A DNA stretch of 64,000 bases from Posidonia oceanica (taxonomy: Eukaryota; Streptophyta; Magnoliopsida; Alismatales; Posidoniaceae). The stretch covers positions 74,382,501 to 74,446,500 of the forward strand of contig JAZBRS010000014.1 in assembly GCA_037176725.1 (NCBI GenBank). Direction: 5' to 3'. Of this stretch, positions 9,863 through 20,771 are shown piece after piece; the stretch's first letter is position 1, and every line of letters begins with the position of its first letter. The notes under the pieces were generated by a model, which did not search any database, was not told the origin of the DNA, and saw only the letters and a list, made by a program, of their open reading frames with translations. The position numbers and the translations under genes are program-made.

Positions 9863-12111
9863 TTTGACCCCAAGCCCTCAGACATCATGTTCCAGGTTAA
9901 CCAGTTTGAGCCGGTCAACTTTATCCCCCTTCTTGAGCATGTCAGCTCTCTAACCGTTCATTGCAACCCCTGCCAGATGGTCGAGAACGTTTTCCGTAGG
10001 TGGGGCTATGCGAAGGGAACGCCACTTGGGCGTCACGACCAAGGGATCGCCGAGCCAGTCGCTGCTGAGGAAAGAAAAGATCATGAAGGCTTGGGGTATG
10101 AATCGTAGCCCTACGATGGAGAGCACCTGCACTCAAGAAGATGGAAGCTCATGATTCCTCGGGACCTCACTAACTTTGTCAGTGCAGGTGTTCTTGACCC
10201 GAACACGAGCCCAGCCTCAGCCCAGCTAGTACCGTGCCAGAGCCCCCCACTGCCGACAGAGGAGTGGGTCTGCATAGAAGACTACTTTTCAGATGAGGAG
10301 CAGTTCGACACGGTTGTCCTAGCTCAGTCCAACGAGAAAGCCCAGATCGGCCCTGCAACCACCCGATCAGTTTGTCTGGCCCTTCCCTCTACTGATACAG
10401 TGGCAGATTCAGCAAATTTTGTGCCAGGGATGACAGTTTTTTCCCTTTCTACAGCTTCCTCAGTGCCTACGACAACTGCATCAATAGCTCCAGAGTCAGG
10501 AGCACATCTGCAGGCACCAGCCACTTGTCCTATCACGGCCGCAGCCGCACCAGTACAGAGGTTACCATCTCCGACGGCGTTGTTAGTCGAATCAGGCGAC
10601 AGCGGGACTCGGCCCACCTCATCAGCAACACCACAAGTAAAGCAGGCGGCTCCATCAGCCATACAGCCGTCAGCTTTAGCAGATCCAATCTTGTGGTGGG
10701 CCCTCGCGGCCGGTACAGTGAGACAACCACCATCACTCATAAGTGCCGACGCATTGTCCCCCAGCACAACTGCCCAACAGTGGGACCCCTGGAAGAGCAC
10801 CCATGCCTCCCCTCCAGCCAGAACACTGGCTCTGTCAGCGCAGTAACCAGTCGTAGCACTGGCCGGCCTATTTGCATCCCTGATCGCCACAACACCGCGA
10901 TCAGCCGCGCTAGGAGATCAGCCAGCCAGCCAGCAACAGAGCAGATACCCCAATCAGTGGTATGTCTGGCAGCCAGAGCAGACCCCATAGGTGAAGGAAT
11001 CATCGGGCAGGACTCTGAAAAGGCCGTCTGCGCCTGCTATGTCGACACACCCTTAAAAGACAAGGAAGGTGTGACTGCAGAAGCCCAGGTGGCTGACAGG
11101 CTCGGAGACTTGGAGTTGTTGTTCCAAGAACAACTCACGGCGCTGGCAGAAGATGCCGATGAGCAGCAGGCGTTGAGGAAGGGGAAAGTTGTGGCCACGG
11201 ATCCCTCCCCACCGCAAGACCATCCCTCAATCATGGTCTTGGAAGAAGCACATGAGGCAGCACCCACTAGACTAGACGAGTTGATTACTCTGCAGCCATA
11301 GGGTAGGTCTAGATGGTTCGTGCAACGCGTGCCCTGTATGGGCAGCGCATGTGGCGACAGTACATAGATTAGTCACCCAGAGGACAGTTATCTGCCCCTG
11401 ACACTTCCCACGAGTACATCTGAGAACGCGGAGGAGGGGACAGCAGCAGTCACAGCGCAGATAGTGACAGAGGTAGCAGTCTCAGCGATCCCAGCAGTCC
11501 AAGCAGCCCCAGTAGTGACAACAGTGTCAGAGTAGGCAGAGCAGCCGAATCAGTCAATAGGGCCAGGGGCCACTGATGCAGGCGTCACCCACCGAGCTTA
11601 TAGAAATACTCGGGTGAGCGTGACCATCCTGAGGTGTCATCAGGACCAAGAGGTGGAACATATTCACTCATTCGACATCACAGACCCAACATTCGAGAAG
11701 GAGATCCTCTTTGAACTCATTGCATATGAGGAGGATGATACAGGCGTTGATGAGAATGATGAACCACTGCCTGAGTTCCAGCCTTACGATGACGACCCAG
11801 AAGGGCCTAACATCCATGTTGAAGAAGAGACGGAGGCAGTCAACATTAGCACGGCTGAAGATATCAAGGAGGTCCGCATTAGCGCCCAACTGTCGCCCTA
11901 GGCTAGAGCAGAGTTCATTGCATTCCTTATGGAATACGCAGATATCTTCGCCTGGAGTTATGAAGACATGGTCGGACTTGATGTTGAGATTGTGGTGCAC
12001 AACTTGCCTCTAGATCTAGATGCGAGGCCGGTGAAACAGAAGCTCTAGAAGTGGCGACCACAATGGCTGCTTAAAATCAAGGAGGAAATCATGAAGCAGT
12101 ACAGCATTGGT
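9863..12111 (+). pseudogene. Protease-to-RT linker with G-patch-like motif
   Basis: A long low-complexity A/P/S/T-rich linker. Near 9975-10060 it contains GYAKGTPLGRHDQGIAEPV, which resembles the glycine pattern of a G-patch. An acidic segment (EEWVCIEDYFSDEEQ) follows, then an acidic stretch before RT. The frame changes from 2 to 1 between about 10525 and 10846. TAG stops lie at 10106, 11299, 11365, 11533, 11899 and 12046. The linker function is unknown; RNA binding by the G-patch-like part is inference. Confidence 0.65.
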
Positions 12112-12660
12112 TTTCTCAAGGTCGTCCTCTACCCAGAATGGCTCACGAATGTCATGCCAGTGCCCAAGAAGGATGGTCGGGTCCGCATGTGCATTGATTA
12201 TAGGGATCTGAACAAAGCCAGTCCTAAGGATGACTTCCCTTTACCGCACATTGACGTCCTGGTGGACAACACTGCAAGGCACAAGATGCTCTCCTTCATG
12301 GACGGCTTCTCTGGCTACAACCAGATAAGAATGGCAGAAGAAGACATGGAAAAGACCTCATTTATCACCCCCTGGGGAGTCTTTTGCTATCAAGTCATGC
12401 CGTTTGGGCTTAAGAATGCCGGAGCAACATATCAGAGGGCGATGACAGCATTATTCCACGACCTCATGCACCAAGAAGTTGAGGTCTATGTGGATGATAT
12501 CATTGCCAAGTCTAGAGAGCCTGAGGATCACCTCATCTGCCTCAAGAGGCTCTTTGATCGCCTGAGGAAGTATAAGCTTCGCCTTAACCCCAGCAAATGT
12601 GTATTCGGGGTATCATCAGGCAAGCTGCTGGGCTACAATGTTAGCTAGAGGGGAATTGAA
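12112..12660 (+). pseudogene. Reverse transcriptase domain
   Basis: RT of the Ty3/gypsy Tat type, with fingers and palm motifs in order: CIDYRDLNKASPKDDFPLP, FMDGFSGYNQI (first catalytic Asp codon at 12301), PFGLKNAGATYQRAM, and YVDD at 12487-12498 carrying the other two Asp residues, then LNPSKCVFGVSSGKLLGY. A TAG at 12646 ends the frame where E7 has Gln. All three catalytic Asp codons survive, so loss of function is through stops. Confidence 0.92.
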
Positions 12661-12909
12661 GTGGACCCGAGCAAGGCCAAAGCCATCGTGGACATGCCAC
12701 CCCACAAAACTGGAAAGGAAGTTAGAGGCCTACTGGGGCGTCTGCAATATATCAGTCGGTTTATTGCGCAGCTCACACCCATCTACGAGCCGATTTTCAA
12801 GCTCCTGAGGAAGAATGCACAGATCAACTGGAGCGAGGAGTGCCAAGCTGCATTTGACAAGATCAAGCAGCTCCTGATCAAGCCTCCTGTCTTGGTTTCT
12901 CCCGTGCCA

Positions 12910-13314
12910 GGGAGACCTCTGATTCTTTACCTTTCTACAACATAGTATTCCATGGGCGCCGTCTTGGGCCAACATGATGAAACCGGTAGAAAGGAGCATG
13001 CCATCTACTACCTGAGCAAGAAGTTCACTGATTGCGAAGCCAGGTATAGCGCCATAGAGAAGACCTGCCTATCTCTTGTCTGGGCCGCGCAGAAGCTAAG
13101 GCATTACATGATGGCACACCCGGTCTAGCTCTTATGCCGGCATGACCCCATCAAGTTCCTTTTTCAGAAGCTTGTCATGGTAGGCAGATGCATCAAGTGG
13201 CAGGTGTTATTGTCTCAGTACGACATCACCTTCGTCACACAGAAATCAATGAAGGGGCAAGTCGTGGAAGATCATCTAGCTGACTTCCCCCTGCCTGAAT
13301 ACCAGCCCCTGTAG
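12910..13314 (+). pseudogene. Degenerate gypsy-type RNase H
   Basis: It follows RT as in all Ty3/gypsy elements. The usual first catalytic Asp (LYTDAS-type) is replaced by LYLSTT, in E2 and in E7. This suggests the domain was structural only before this copy decayed. TAG stops lie at 12943, 13126 and 13312. In Tat elements this position is known to act as a tether once a second RNase H has been acquired. Confidence 0.8.
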
Positions 13315-13366
13315 ATGCAGTTCCTTAATGAGGACATCCTATTCGCCATGGAGGATTTAGAGTCCT

Positions 13367-13765
13367 GAAGATGAACTACAGTGGCATCTGTACTTCAATG
13401 GCGGAGTAAATAGAAGGGGTAGAGGCATCGACGCTGTCTTAGCAACGCCGCAGGGAGAGCTGATCCCATTTGCAAGGAAGATGACATTCCCTTGCACCAA
13501 CAATGAAGCAGAGTATGAAGCCTGCCTCCTGGGACTGCATGTCGCACTCGAGCACGATGTGCACAAGCTGCATGTACATGGAGATGCGATGCTGGTCATT
13601 TCCCAGGTCAACAGCGATTGGAAGACCAAGGACCCCAAGTTGGTACCTTACCATGAATGCCTGCTAAAGCTGATAGAAGTATTTGAAAGTATCCACTTTA
13701 CATACATGAACAGAGCCAAGAACACCTATGCACATGCTCTGGCAACCTTAACATCTTGGCTCTCC
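13367..13765 (+). pseudogene. Second (archaeal-type) RNase H
   Basis: Starts after a frameshift near 13366. Motifs: LQWHLYFNGGVN (Asp of the first motif is Asn here, Asp in E7), CTNNEAEYEACLLGL with the catalytic Glu, HVHGDAMLVISQV with the third acid, and NTYAHALATL where the last catalytic Asp has become His. An extra RNase H after the gypsy one is diagnostic for the Tat lineage. Two catalytic acids are lost in this copy. Confidence 0.85.
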
Positions 13766-13975
13766 ATACCCAAAGGCCGTGTAGTGGACGTATTAGTCTC
13801 TCATGTGGAATAGCCCGCACACTGCATGAGCATCGAGGAAGAGGACCCAGCAGAGGAACTTCCATGGTACCATGACATCAAGGTCTTCCTGGAATCTGGC
13901 ACCCTCCCATCATACACCTCAGTAGCAGACAGAAAGACTTTGGCGTGTTTGGTGTCGAAGTACGTGATAAGGGTA

Positions 13976-15128
13976 GGACATCTGTATAGAAGATCTTACA
14001 ACCAAATGCTCTTATGCTGCGTAGACAAGAAGGAGGCCGACACACTGATGCTTGAAGTCCATGCAGGGACTTGCGGCCTTCACATGAACAGTGTGTTGCT
14101 AGCCAAGAAGATTATGCTCCAAGGCTACTTCTGGTCAACCATGGAGGTAGACTGCTACCAGTTTGTGCGTAGGTGCCACAGTTGCCAAATCCATGGGAAT
14201 TTCATACATGCTCCTTCATAGGAATTGCATAGCATATCTTTGCCTTGGCCTTTCTCCACCTGGGAGATCGATGTCATCAGCGCCATACATCCAGCAGCCT
14301 CCAACGGTCATCGCTACATTCTGGTAGCGATCAACTACTTTTCCAAGTGGGTGGAAGCAGCCTCCTACAAGACAATTACTACCGTGGCTACAGAGAAGTT
14401 TATCAGAAACAACATTATAGCTCAGTATGGGGTCCCGCACGTGCTCATCTCTGACAATGGCACAAATTTCATAGACAATGGCACAAATTTCATAGCCAAG
14501 AGGATCGAAGACTACCTACAGAGCTTCGACATCAAGCATCACCGATCCTCACCTTATCAGCCACAGATGAACGGCACAGTAGAGTCCACCAACAAAAATC
14601 TTGTTAAGATCTTGAAAAAGATGGCAGAGACTCACAAGGGCTGGCATGACAAGCTTCCGTACGCGCTCTAGGCATACAGGACATCAGTCCGGACCTCGAC
14701 AGGAGCAACCCCGTACTTGCTGGTGTACGGCATGGAGGCAGTACTGCCTGTTGAAGTAAAGATCCCCTCACTGCAGATCCTACGAGAAGCTGAACTGGAG
14801 GAAGCACAATGGGTCGAAGACCGCTGCATCCAGCTGAACCTGATCGATGAGCATAGGTTGCAGGCCATGCATCATGCTCAGTGTTACCAGAAGCGCTCGG
14901 CCAGAGCATACTAGAAGAAGGTTAGGCCCAGAAGCCTCACTCCACGGGATATAGTCCTTCGAGCCATCCACCTCCCAGGCAGCCGAGGCAAATTCTAGCC
15001 CAACTGGCGTGGCCCTTTCTTGATCAAGCGGGTCTTCTCCAGCAGTGCAGCAGTCCTTGAGGACATGGACCAGGTTGAGCACTCAGAGCCGGTCAACACA
15101 TGCTACCTCAAGAAGTACTACCAGTAGC
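13976..15128 (+). pseudogene. Integrase, C-terminal end of pol
   Basis: Zinc-binding HHCC is visible (VHAGTCGLHMN, then RRCHSCQ). The DDE core is present: WEIDVISAI, ISDNGTNF, and NGTVESTNK. A perfect 21-bp tandem duplication (14453-14473 and 14474-14494) repeats the DNGTNFI segment, including the second catalytic Asp; E7 has it once. The C-terminal part contains YGMEAVLPVEV and ends with YLKKYYQ and TAG at 15126-15128. TAG stops lie at 13811 (just upstream), 14219, 14669, 14912 and 14996. Confidence 0.9.
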
Positions 15129-16820
15129 CTGCTGCCGCTGCCTTGCAGAGCCCCCTTCCTCGCATCTCATGCATTTACATTTACATGCATTTTAGTCATG
15201 TTTATTTTATCAAAAAAAACAAAAGAGAGATGTAAATATATCATATGCATTACTATCATAGCCCGATGACAAAAATCGGAGATGCTTACCTGCTCTGGAA
15301 AGAGTATCCTCTACTTCACTAGACACTACTTAGATGTCCTAACCAGTGAGGGAGCCACCATTCAGTGAGGGCGGACGAAATGTCCAAACCCCTTTTAGGA
15401 CTTACACCTCCAGAGGGAGACAAAATCCTAGGGTGTGAGAGAGTGTGAGCAGAACATACACGTCTTAGCCTGGGCACCACAAAAAAGGGACCAGAAGGCG
15501 AAGACAAAAGTCAGCCCAAGAGATAGAGGTGTGCAGCACTACCTTATCCCTCCGAATTGCTTTGGAGAGGACCCAAACTTCACACTTGGGAGTCTGCAGT
15601 CTTGCAAGGCCTAGCCCCCAGTCTCAAAACCAGGCGCCATTACCTCTAAGTTAGGGACAGCGGAAGCCTACGAGCCAAAAAAAAAAGAAGCAAAAAAAAA
15701 CAAAACAAAAGAGGGCAAAGACAAAAGTCAGCCCCAGAAAAAAAAGGCAAGCAGCATGATCCCACCCCCTTTTGCCTATCTTAGAGAAGAACCAAAGTTT
15801 GCACTTGGGAAATAAACAAATCCTATGGGGCCTAGCCACCCTTCTCCAACAAGCAAGCCCCCAGCTCCAAACCAGGTGCCCACTACCTCCAAGCCAGAGG
15901 TAGGGGAAATCTGCACACCTATCTGGGAGCAAAAGAAATAAGGAAAAATGAAAAGAGTAGGTGTAGGTCCTTGAGAGTCTGACATGGAGCCTGTCCTCAC
16001 TACACCACCACCCAAGCACTGCCAATACCCCTTTCCGGAGTACCACCAACAGTTAGGAATCCGAGTAGAGTCTGGTGAGTCAGAGACCACTCCTTTCCTT
16101 TGCAGCAGGCATCAAGCACTCCATATGCTGAGGGCAATAGATTTAGTATAGATCATGCATGCATCTATCCACTATCAAATCATTCATTTTGCCCTTTATC
16201 TCTCGCTCTGCAAGGCTCAGCTCGGCGTTGGAACAGTACTTCTACCAAGGCAGGTTGAACGCCTCCAAGCCTCAGAGCAACCTATCACTATCAGTGCAGC
16301 AGCTCAGGGAGTGTATCACTAGCCAGAGACAGGCAGTCACCTAAGAGGTAGCAGGACAACCTTGGCACCTTGGGGCTCCTCTTGGGCTGTTGGGCCTGCA
16401 CAGTCAGGCACCGCCCCTAATCTCTGTGCGACTTCGCTCCAGGCAGACGAAGTCCCTTTTCGCTTGCCCCCTCGCTCCGTGCAGGATAGGGACAAGCCTA
16501 CCTTTCTTTTTGTGACTTCGCTTCAGACGGACGAAGTCCCCTTTCCCTTGTCTCCTCGCTCTGCACGGACGAGGACAAGAGGGCTTTTTGTGCAACTTTG
16601 TCCTGTGCAGGCGAAGCCCCCCCTTACGTAGCTGAATGTGCTTGAATTTTGTGGTTTGATTGCTAGCTATAGCGTTTGAACTGCTTTATCAGCTTTTATA
16701 TGCACATCTGTTTTTCTGAAAGCCAGTATTGCATGCCTGCTCTTGATTCGGATTGATGAATAGCTCTGGCTTTAGGTACTCGAAGACTCCGCACCAGTTG
16801 CCCGCATCCTTTTCTACGCA
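15129..16820 (+). other. Spacer between pol and the extra ORF of E2
   Basis: No supported ORF. It is partly conserved with 46853-48206 of E7, for example the GAGGGAGCCACCA-type stretch near 15350. It contains an A-rich part (15660-15750). Just before the extra ORF a conserved AG (16774-16775) followed by GTACTCGAAGACTC resembles the same position in E7 and could be a splice acceptor; this is inference. Confidence 0.6.
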
Positions 16821-18018
16821 ATGGGCTTCCCTACTTTGGTGACCTCTACTCATTGCTTTGGGACTCTTCGCGAATGGATTCGCCAACTCACCGAGGGTGA
16901 CCGTGAAAGGCTGCGCCTGTGGGGCCTCCCGTCCAAGCTTCTGAAGGTAGCCGATGTGGAGGTGAGCCGGCATCTTCTGTGTACTACGACAAGATTCTAG
17001 AAATCCGCGCACCACATCTTCCGCTTCGGTAAGGTAGAGCTGACCCCCATGCTGGAGGAGGTGCGCTGGATCTGCGGCTTCTCCACACTAATGCGGCCTA
17101 CCATATTCATGAGGCAGGAAGGATACATTGCAACCCTACGATTGCTGACTGGGCTCCTAACTGAGGAATGCCAGAAAAAGCTGATCTGCACCAACGGGCC
17201 CGAGCCCACGCTCAGCCTAGTATACTTTGATGAGGTCGCCAAGAAGCGCGTCGAGCTCGGAGATGAACTATGGCTCTGGGGCTTCTTTACTCGCTTCCTG
17301 GGCGAGCTTATTTTCAGCCACGGGCGGATGACAGTCGCAATCGAAGTCACCAAGATTGCACTTGCTATAGTGACTCGGCAGATTGACCTAGCCCCAGTGG
17401 TTTTGGCAGAAACATACCACAGACTGGACCGCATCTCTTACCGCTGCCGCAACTTTCTTGGTTGTGAGGCCTTAGTACAGGTCTGGCTAGGGGGACACTT
17501 GGGGGTGTACATCTTGCACTCGCAGAGGACAGCTTTTGAGACATACTGTGGCAGTGGTCATGCTAGGACCATCAAGACTGTCCGTGAAGAATATGAAAGG
17601 CTGGAAAGGCTGACGGATGACACAGTAACCTGGCGCATCATCCCGTCTGCAGCCAAACCCTTCACTGTCTTCTTCAGTGCCCGTGACAGGAGGCTAGTTG
17701 TGCTGCTAGGATTTACAGGAGGCTTTGAGTACCACCCCATCTGGGTGATGCGGCAGTTTCTGATAGGGTGCCTTTGTCACCAGCATAGTTCTTGACCTCC
17801 TTCGGCTCTACCCATTGAACACAACTGCTGCTACAGCGAGGTTGGCCAACCTCTTGCGTGATGGAGTGAAGTCATCTGACATTGCAGCTGTAAAAGGCTC
17901 AGGATGTACTCCTGAGTATCTGACTGAAATGCAGGGGCTCTAGCCCATTAGCGAGATCCGACCTGGTGCACCTCTGTTTCCTGACACCAGGAGGTCGAAC
18001 AAGGCTCGGACTAGTTAG
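16821..18018 (+). pseudogene. Plant-mobile-domain-like extra ORF (broken)
   Basis: The start at ATG 16821 is chosen because its first residues match those of the E7 copy. It carries the signature ADVEVSRHLL, then the (mutated) FW-P-HH-FRFG motif, then ELTP-LEEV, the pattern of plant mobile domain/DUF7745-type proteins. Later conserved stretches are TFMR-GYIATL, FFTRFLGELIF, VVLAETY and TDDTVTWRIIPSA. TAG replaces Trp at 16996 and at 17941; both arise from CTGG. A frameshift near 17770 moves the C-terminus out of frame; the end at 18018 is set by homology to the E7 C-terminus. The role in the element is unknown. Confidence 0.7.
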
Positions 18019-18540
18019 GGCGCTTGTACATCTGCACATCCCCTTTGAGTCTTGCTGTCCTTTGTTCAGCCTACTACAGGCATGTAACCAAGACTTTGTT
18101 AATACAAGGATGTTTTGTGTCATTTGCCTATGTGTTTGGTTTGCTTCCCATAATGCATGCGTGGTCTTTCGCAATCACATCTTCAGCATACTACTTCAGC
18201 TTCACAGGTCTAACCCCTCAGAGCCATGAGAAGGGCGCCATCAGATCTTAACAGCTTGCAAGCTCAGAAGCAACTACCAACATTCTCAGTGCTAAGGGAA
18301 ACTACAAGAAGACCCTGTATTCCACTTGGATGCCAGAATTCTTGCGGACCAACGCCGTCAAGTCGAGCAAAGCCACCGAGCGCTCTTGGCTGGATCTTCG
18401 TCTGGGCTGGTAGCCCTAACTACTCGTTTGACAAGCACGTCAGCTTTGTCTATGTTCGTCGCTTTTTGATGCCAAGGGCGCTTCGGTTGTCCCCTGGTAT
18501 CACTCTTGATACCAGGGGCATCTTTTTGCTGCCCTATGGT
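18019..18540 (+). other. 3' untranslated segment with 11-bp inverted repeat and tract-like site
   Basis: CCCCTGGTATC (18491-18501) and GATACCAGGGG (18508-18518) form a perfect 11-bp stem with a 6-base loop. It is followed at once by CATCTTTTT, giving AGGGGCATCTTTT, a close match to the polypurine tract plus LTR start of E1. The same arrangement is kept in E7 at 45235-45268. No ORF is supported here. Confidence 0.75.
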
Positions 18541-20771
18541 ATCGCACTCTTCCTTTTGGTTCGTGTGTCTGCTTGCCTTTTTGCAAGTCCCTTTGCGTGC
18601 CTTTTCGAAGTCACGTCTGTTTGCCTGCTTGTTTCCTCCATTTTGAGGACAAGCCCCTTTGCGTGCCTTTTCGAAGTTACGTCTGTTTGCCAGCTTGCCT
18701 TTTTGCAAGCCCTTTTACGTGCCTTTTCGAAGTCATGTCTATTCGTCTGTTTGCCTGCTTGTTTCCTCCATTTTAAGGATAAGCCCCTTTGCGTGCCTTT
18801 TCGAAGTTACGTCTGTTCATCTATTTGCCTGCTTGTTTCCTCCGTTTTGAGGACAAGCCCCTTTGCGTGCCTTTTCGAAGTCACGTCTGTTTGCCTGCTT
18901 GCCTTTTTGCAAGCCCCTTTGCATGCCTTTTCGAAGTAACGTCTGTTTGCCTGCTTGTTTCCTTTGTTTTGAGGACAAGCCCCTTTGCGTGCCTTTTCGA
19001 AATCATGTATGTTCGTCAGTTTGCCTGCTTGTTTCCTCTGTTTTGAGGACAAGCCTCATTACGTGCCTTTTCGAAGTCACGTCTGTTCGTCTGTTTGTCT
19101 GCTTGTTTCCTCAGTAGGTTTGAGGACGAGCGCCTTTGCATGCCCTTTCGAGGTCATGTCTGCTTGTTTCCTCATAGGTATGAAGACGAGTGCCTTTGCA
19201 TGCCTTTTTGAAGTCATGTCTTGCTTGTTTCCTCATAGGTTTGAGGACGAGCGCCTTTGCATGCCTTTTCGAAGTCATGTCTACTTGTTTCCTCATAGGT
19301 TTGAGGACGAGCACCTTTGCATGCCTTTTCGAAGTCATGTCTTGCTTGTTTCTCATGGTTTGAGGACGAGCGCCTTTGCATGCCCTTTCGAGGTCATGTC
19401 TTGCTTGTTTCGAAGTCATGTCTGCTTGTTTCCTCAATGGGTTTGAGGACGAGCGCCTTTGCATGCCCTTTCGGGGTCATGTCTACTTGCCTTTTTGCCA
19501 GTACCTTGGCATGCCTTTTCGAAGTCATGTCTGCTTGTTTCCTCAATAGGTTTGAGGATGAGCATCTTTGCATGCCTTTTCGAAGTCATGTCTGCTTGTT
19601 TCCTCAATGGGTTTGAGGACAAGCGCCTTTGCATGCCCTTTCGAGGTCATGTCTGCTTTCCTTTTGCGAGCGCCTTTGTAAGCCCTTTCGAGGTCATGTC
19701 TTGCTTGTTTCCTCATAGGTTTGAGGACGAGCGCCTTTGCATGCCTTTTCGAAGTCATGTCTACTTGTTTCCTCAATAGGTTTGAGGACGAGCCCCTTTG
19801 CATGCCCTTTCGAGGTCATGTCTTGCTTGTTTCCTCAGTAGGTTTGAGGACGAGCACCTTTGCATGTCTTTTTGAAGTCATGTCTTGCTTGTTTCCTCAT
19901 GGTTTGAGGACGAGAGCCTTTGCATGCCCTTTCAAGGTCATGTCTTGCTTGTTTCCTCAATAGGTTTGAGGACGAGGGCCTTTGCATGCCTTTTTGAAGC
20001 CATGTATGCTTGTTTCCTCATTGGGTTTGAGGATGAGCGCCTTTGCATGCCCTTTCGAGGTCATGTCTGCTTGCCTTTTTGCATGCACCTTCGCATGCCC
20101 TTTCGAAGTGATGTCTTGCTTGTTTCCACAAAGGTTTGAGGACGAGCGCCTTTGCATGCCTTTTCGAAGTCATGCCTGCTTGTTTCCTCAATAGGTTTGA
20201 GGACGAGTGCCTTTGCATGCCTTTTCGAAGTCATGTCTGCTTGTTTCCTTAATGGGTTTGAGGGTGAGCGCCTTTGCATGCCCTTTCAAGGTCATGTTTG
20301 CTTGCTTTTTTGTGAGTGCCTTTGCATGCCCTTTCGAGGTCATGTTTTGCTTGTTTCCTCATAGGTTTGAGGACGAGCGCCTTTGCATACCTTTTCGAAG
20401 TCATGTCTGCTTGTTTCCTCAATAGGTTAGAGGACGAGTGCCTTTGCATGCCCTTTCGAGGTCATGTCTTGCTTGTTTCCTCAGTAGGTTTGAGGATGAG
20501 GGCCTTTGCATGCCTTTTCGAAGTCATGTCTTGCATGTTTCCTTATGGTTTGAGGACGAGCGCCTTTGCATGCCCTTTTTGGGTCATGTCTTGCTTGTTT
20601 CCTCAGTAGGTTTGAGGACGAGTGCCTTTGCATGCCCTTTCGAGGTCATGTCTGCTTGTTTCCTCATAGGTTTGAGGACGAGCGCCTTTGCATGCCCTTT
20701 GGAGGTCATGTCTGCTTGCCTTTTTGCGAGTGCCTTTGCATGCCCATTCGAGGTCATGTCTTGCTTGTTTC
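18541..20771 (+). repeat. 60-bp tandem array of E2
   Basis: More than 30 units. In the first part (to about 19110) composite units alternate CTTTTTGCAAGCCCCTTTG with CCATTTTGAGGACAAGCC. Later units of about 60 bp carry GTTTCCTCAATAGG, TTTGAGGACGAGCG, CCTTTGCATGCC and TTTCGAAGTCATGTC. Most units contain the arms CCTCA(A) and (T)TGAGG around a short loop. The unit is unrelated to the arrays in the same slot of E1 and E7. Long open frames on both strands are by-products of the period. Confidence 0.95.

Larger units (their letters stand above)
8127..20771 (+). mobile_element. E2: old, decayed Tat/Ogre-like element lacking its 5' end
   Basis: Order: partial gag, protease, long linker, reverse transcriptase, degenerate RNase H, second RNase H, integrase, spacer, plant-mobile-domain-like ORF, 60-bp array. 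The order is identical to E7. The LTR, primer site, leader and N-terminal half of gag are absent because E1 abuts at 8127. No own 3' LTR can be assigned with certainty: E3 begins directly after the array without a polypurine tract. The frames are broken by at least three frameshifts and about 20 stops. Confidence 0.85.
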
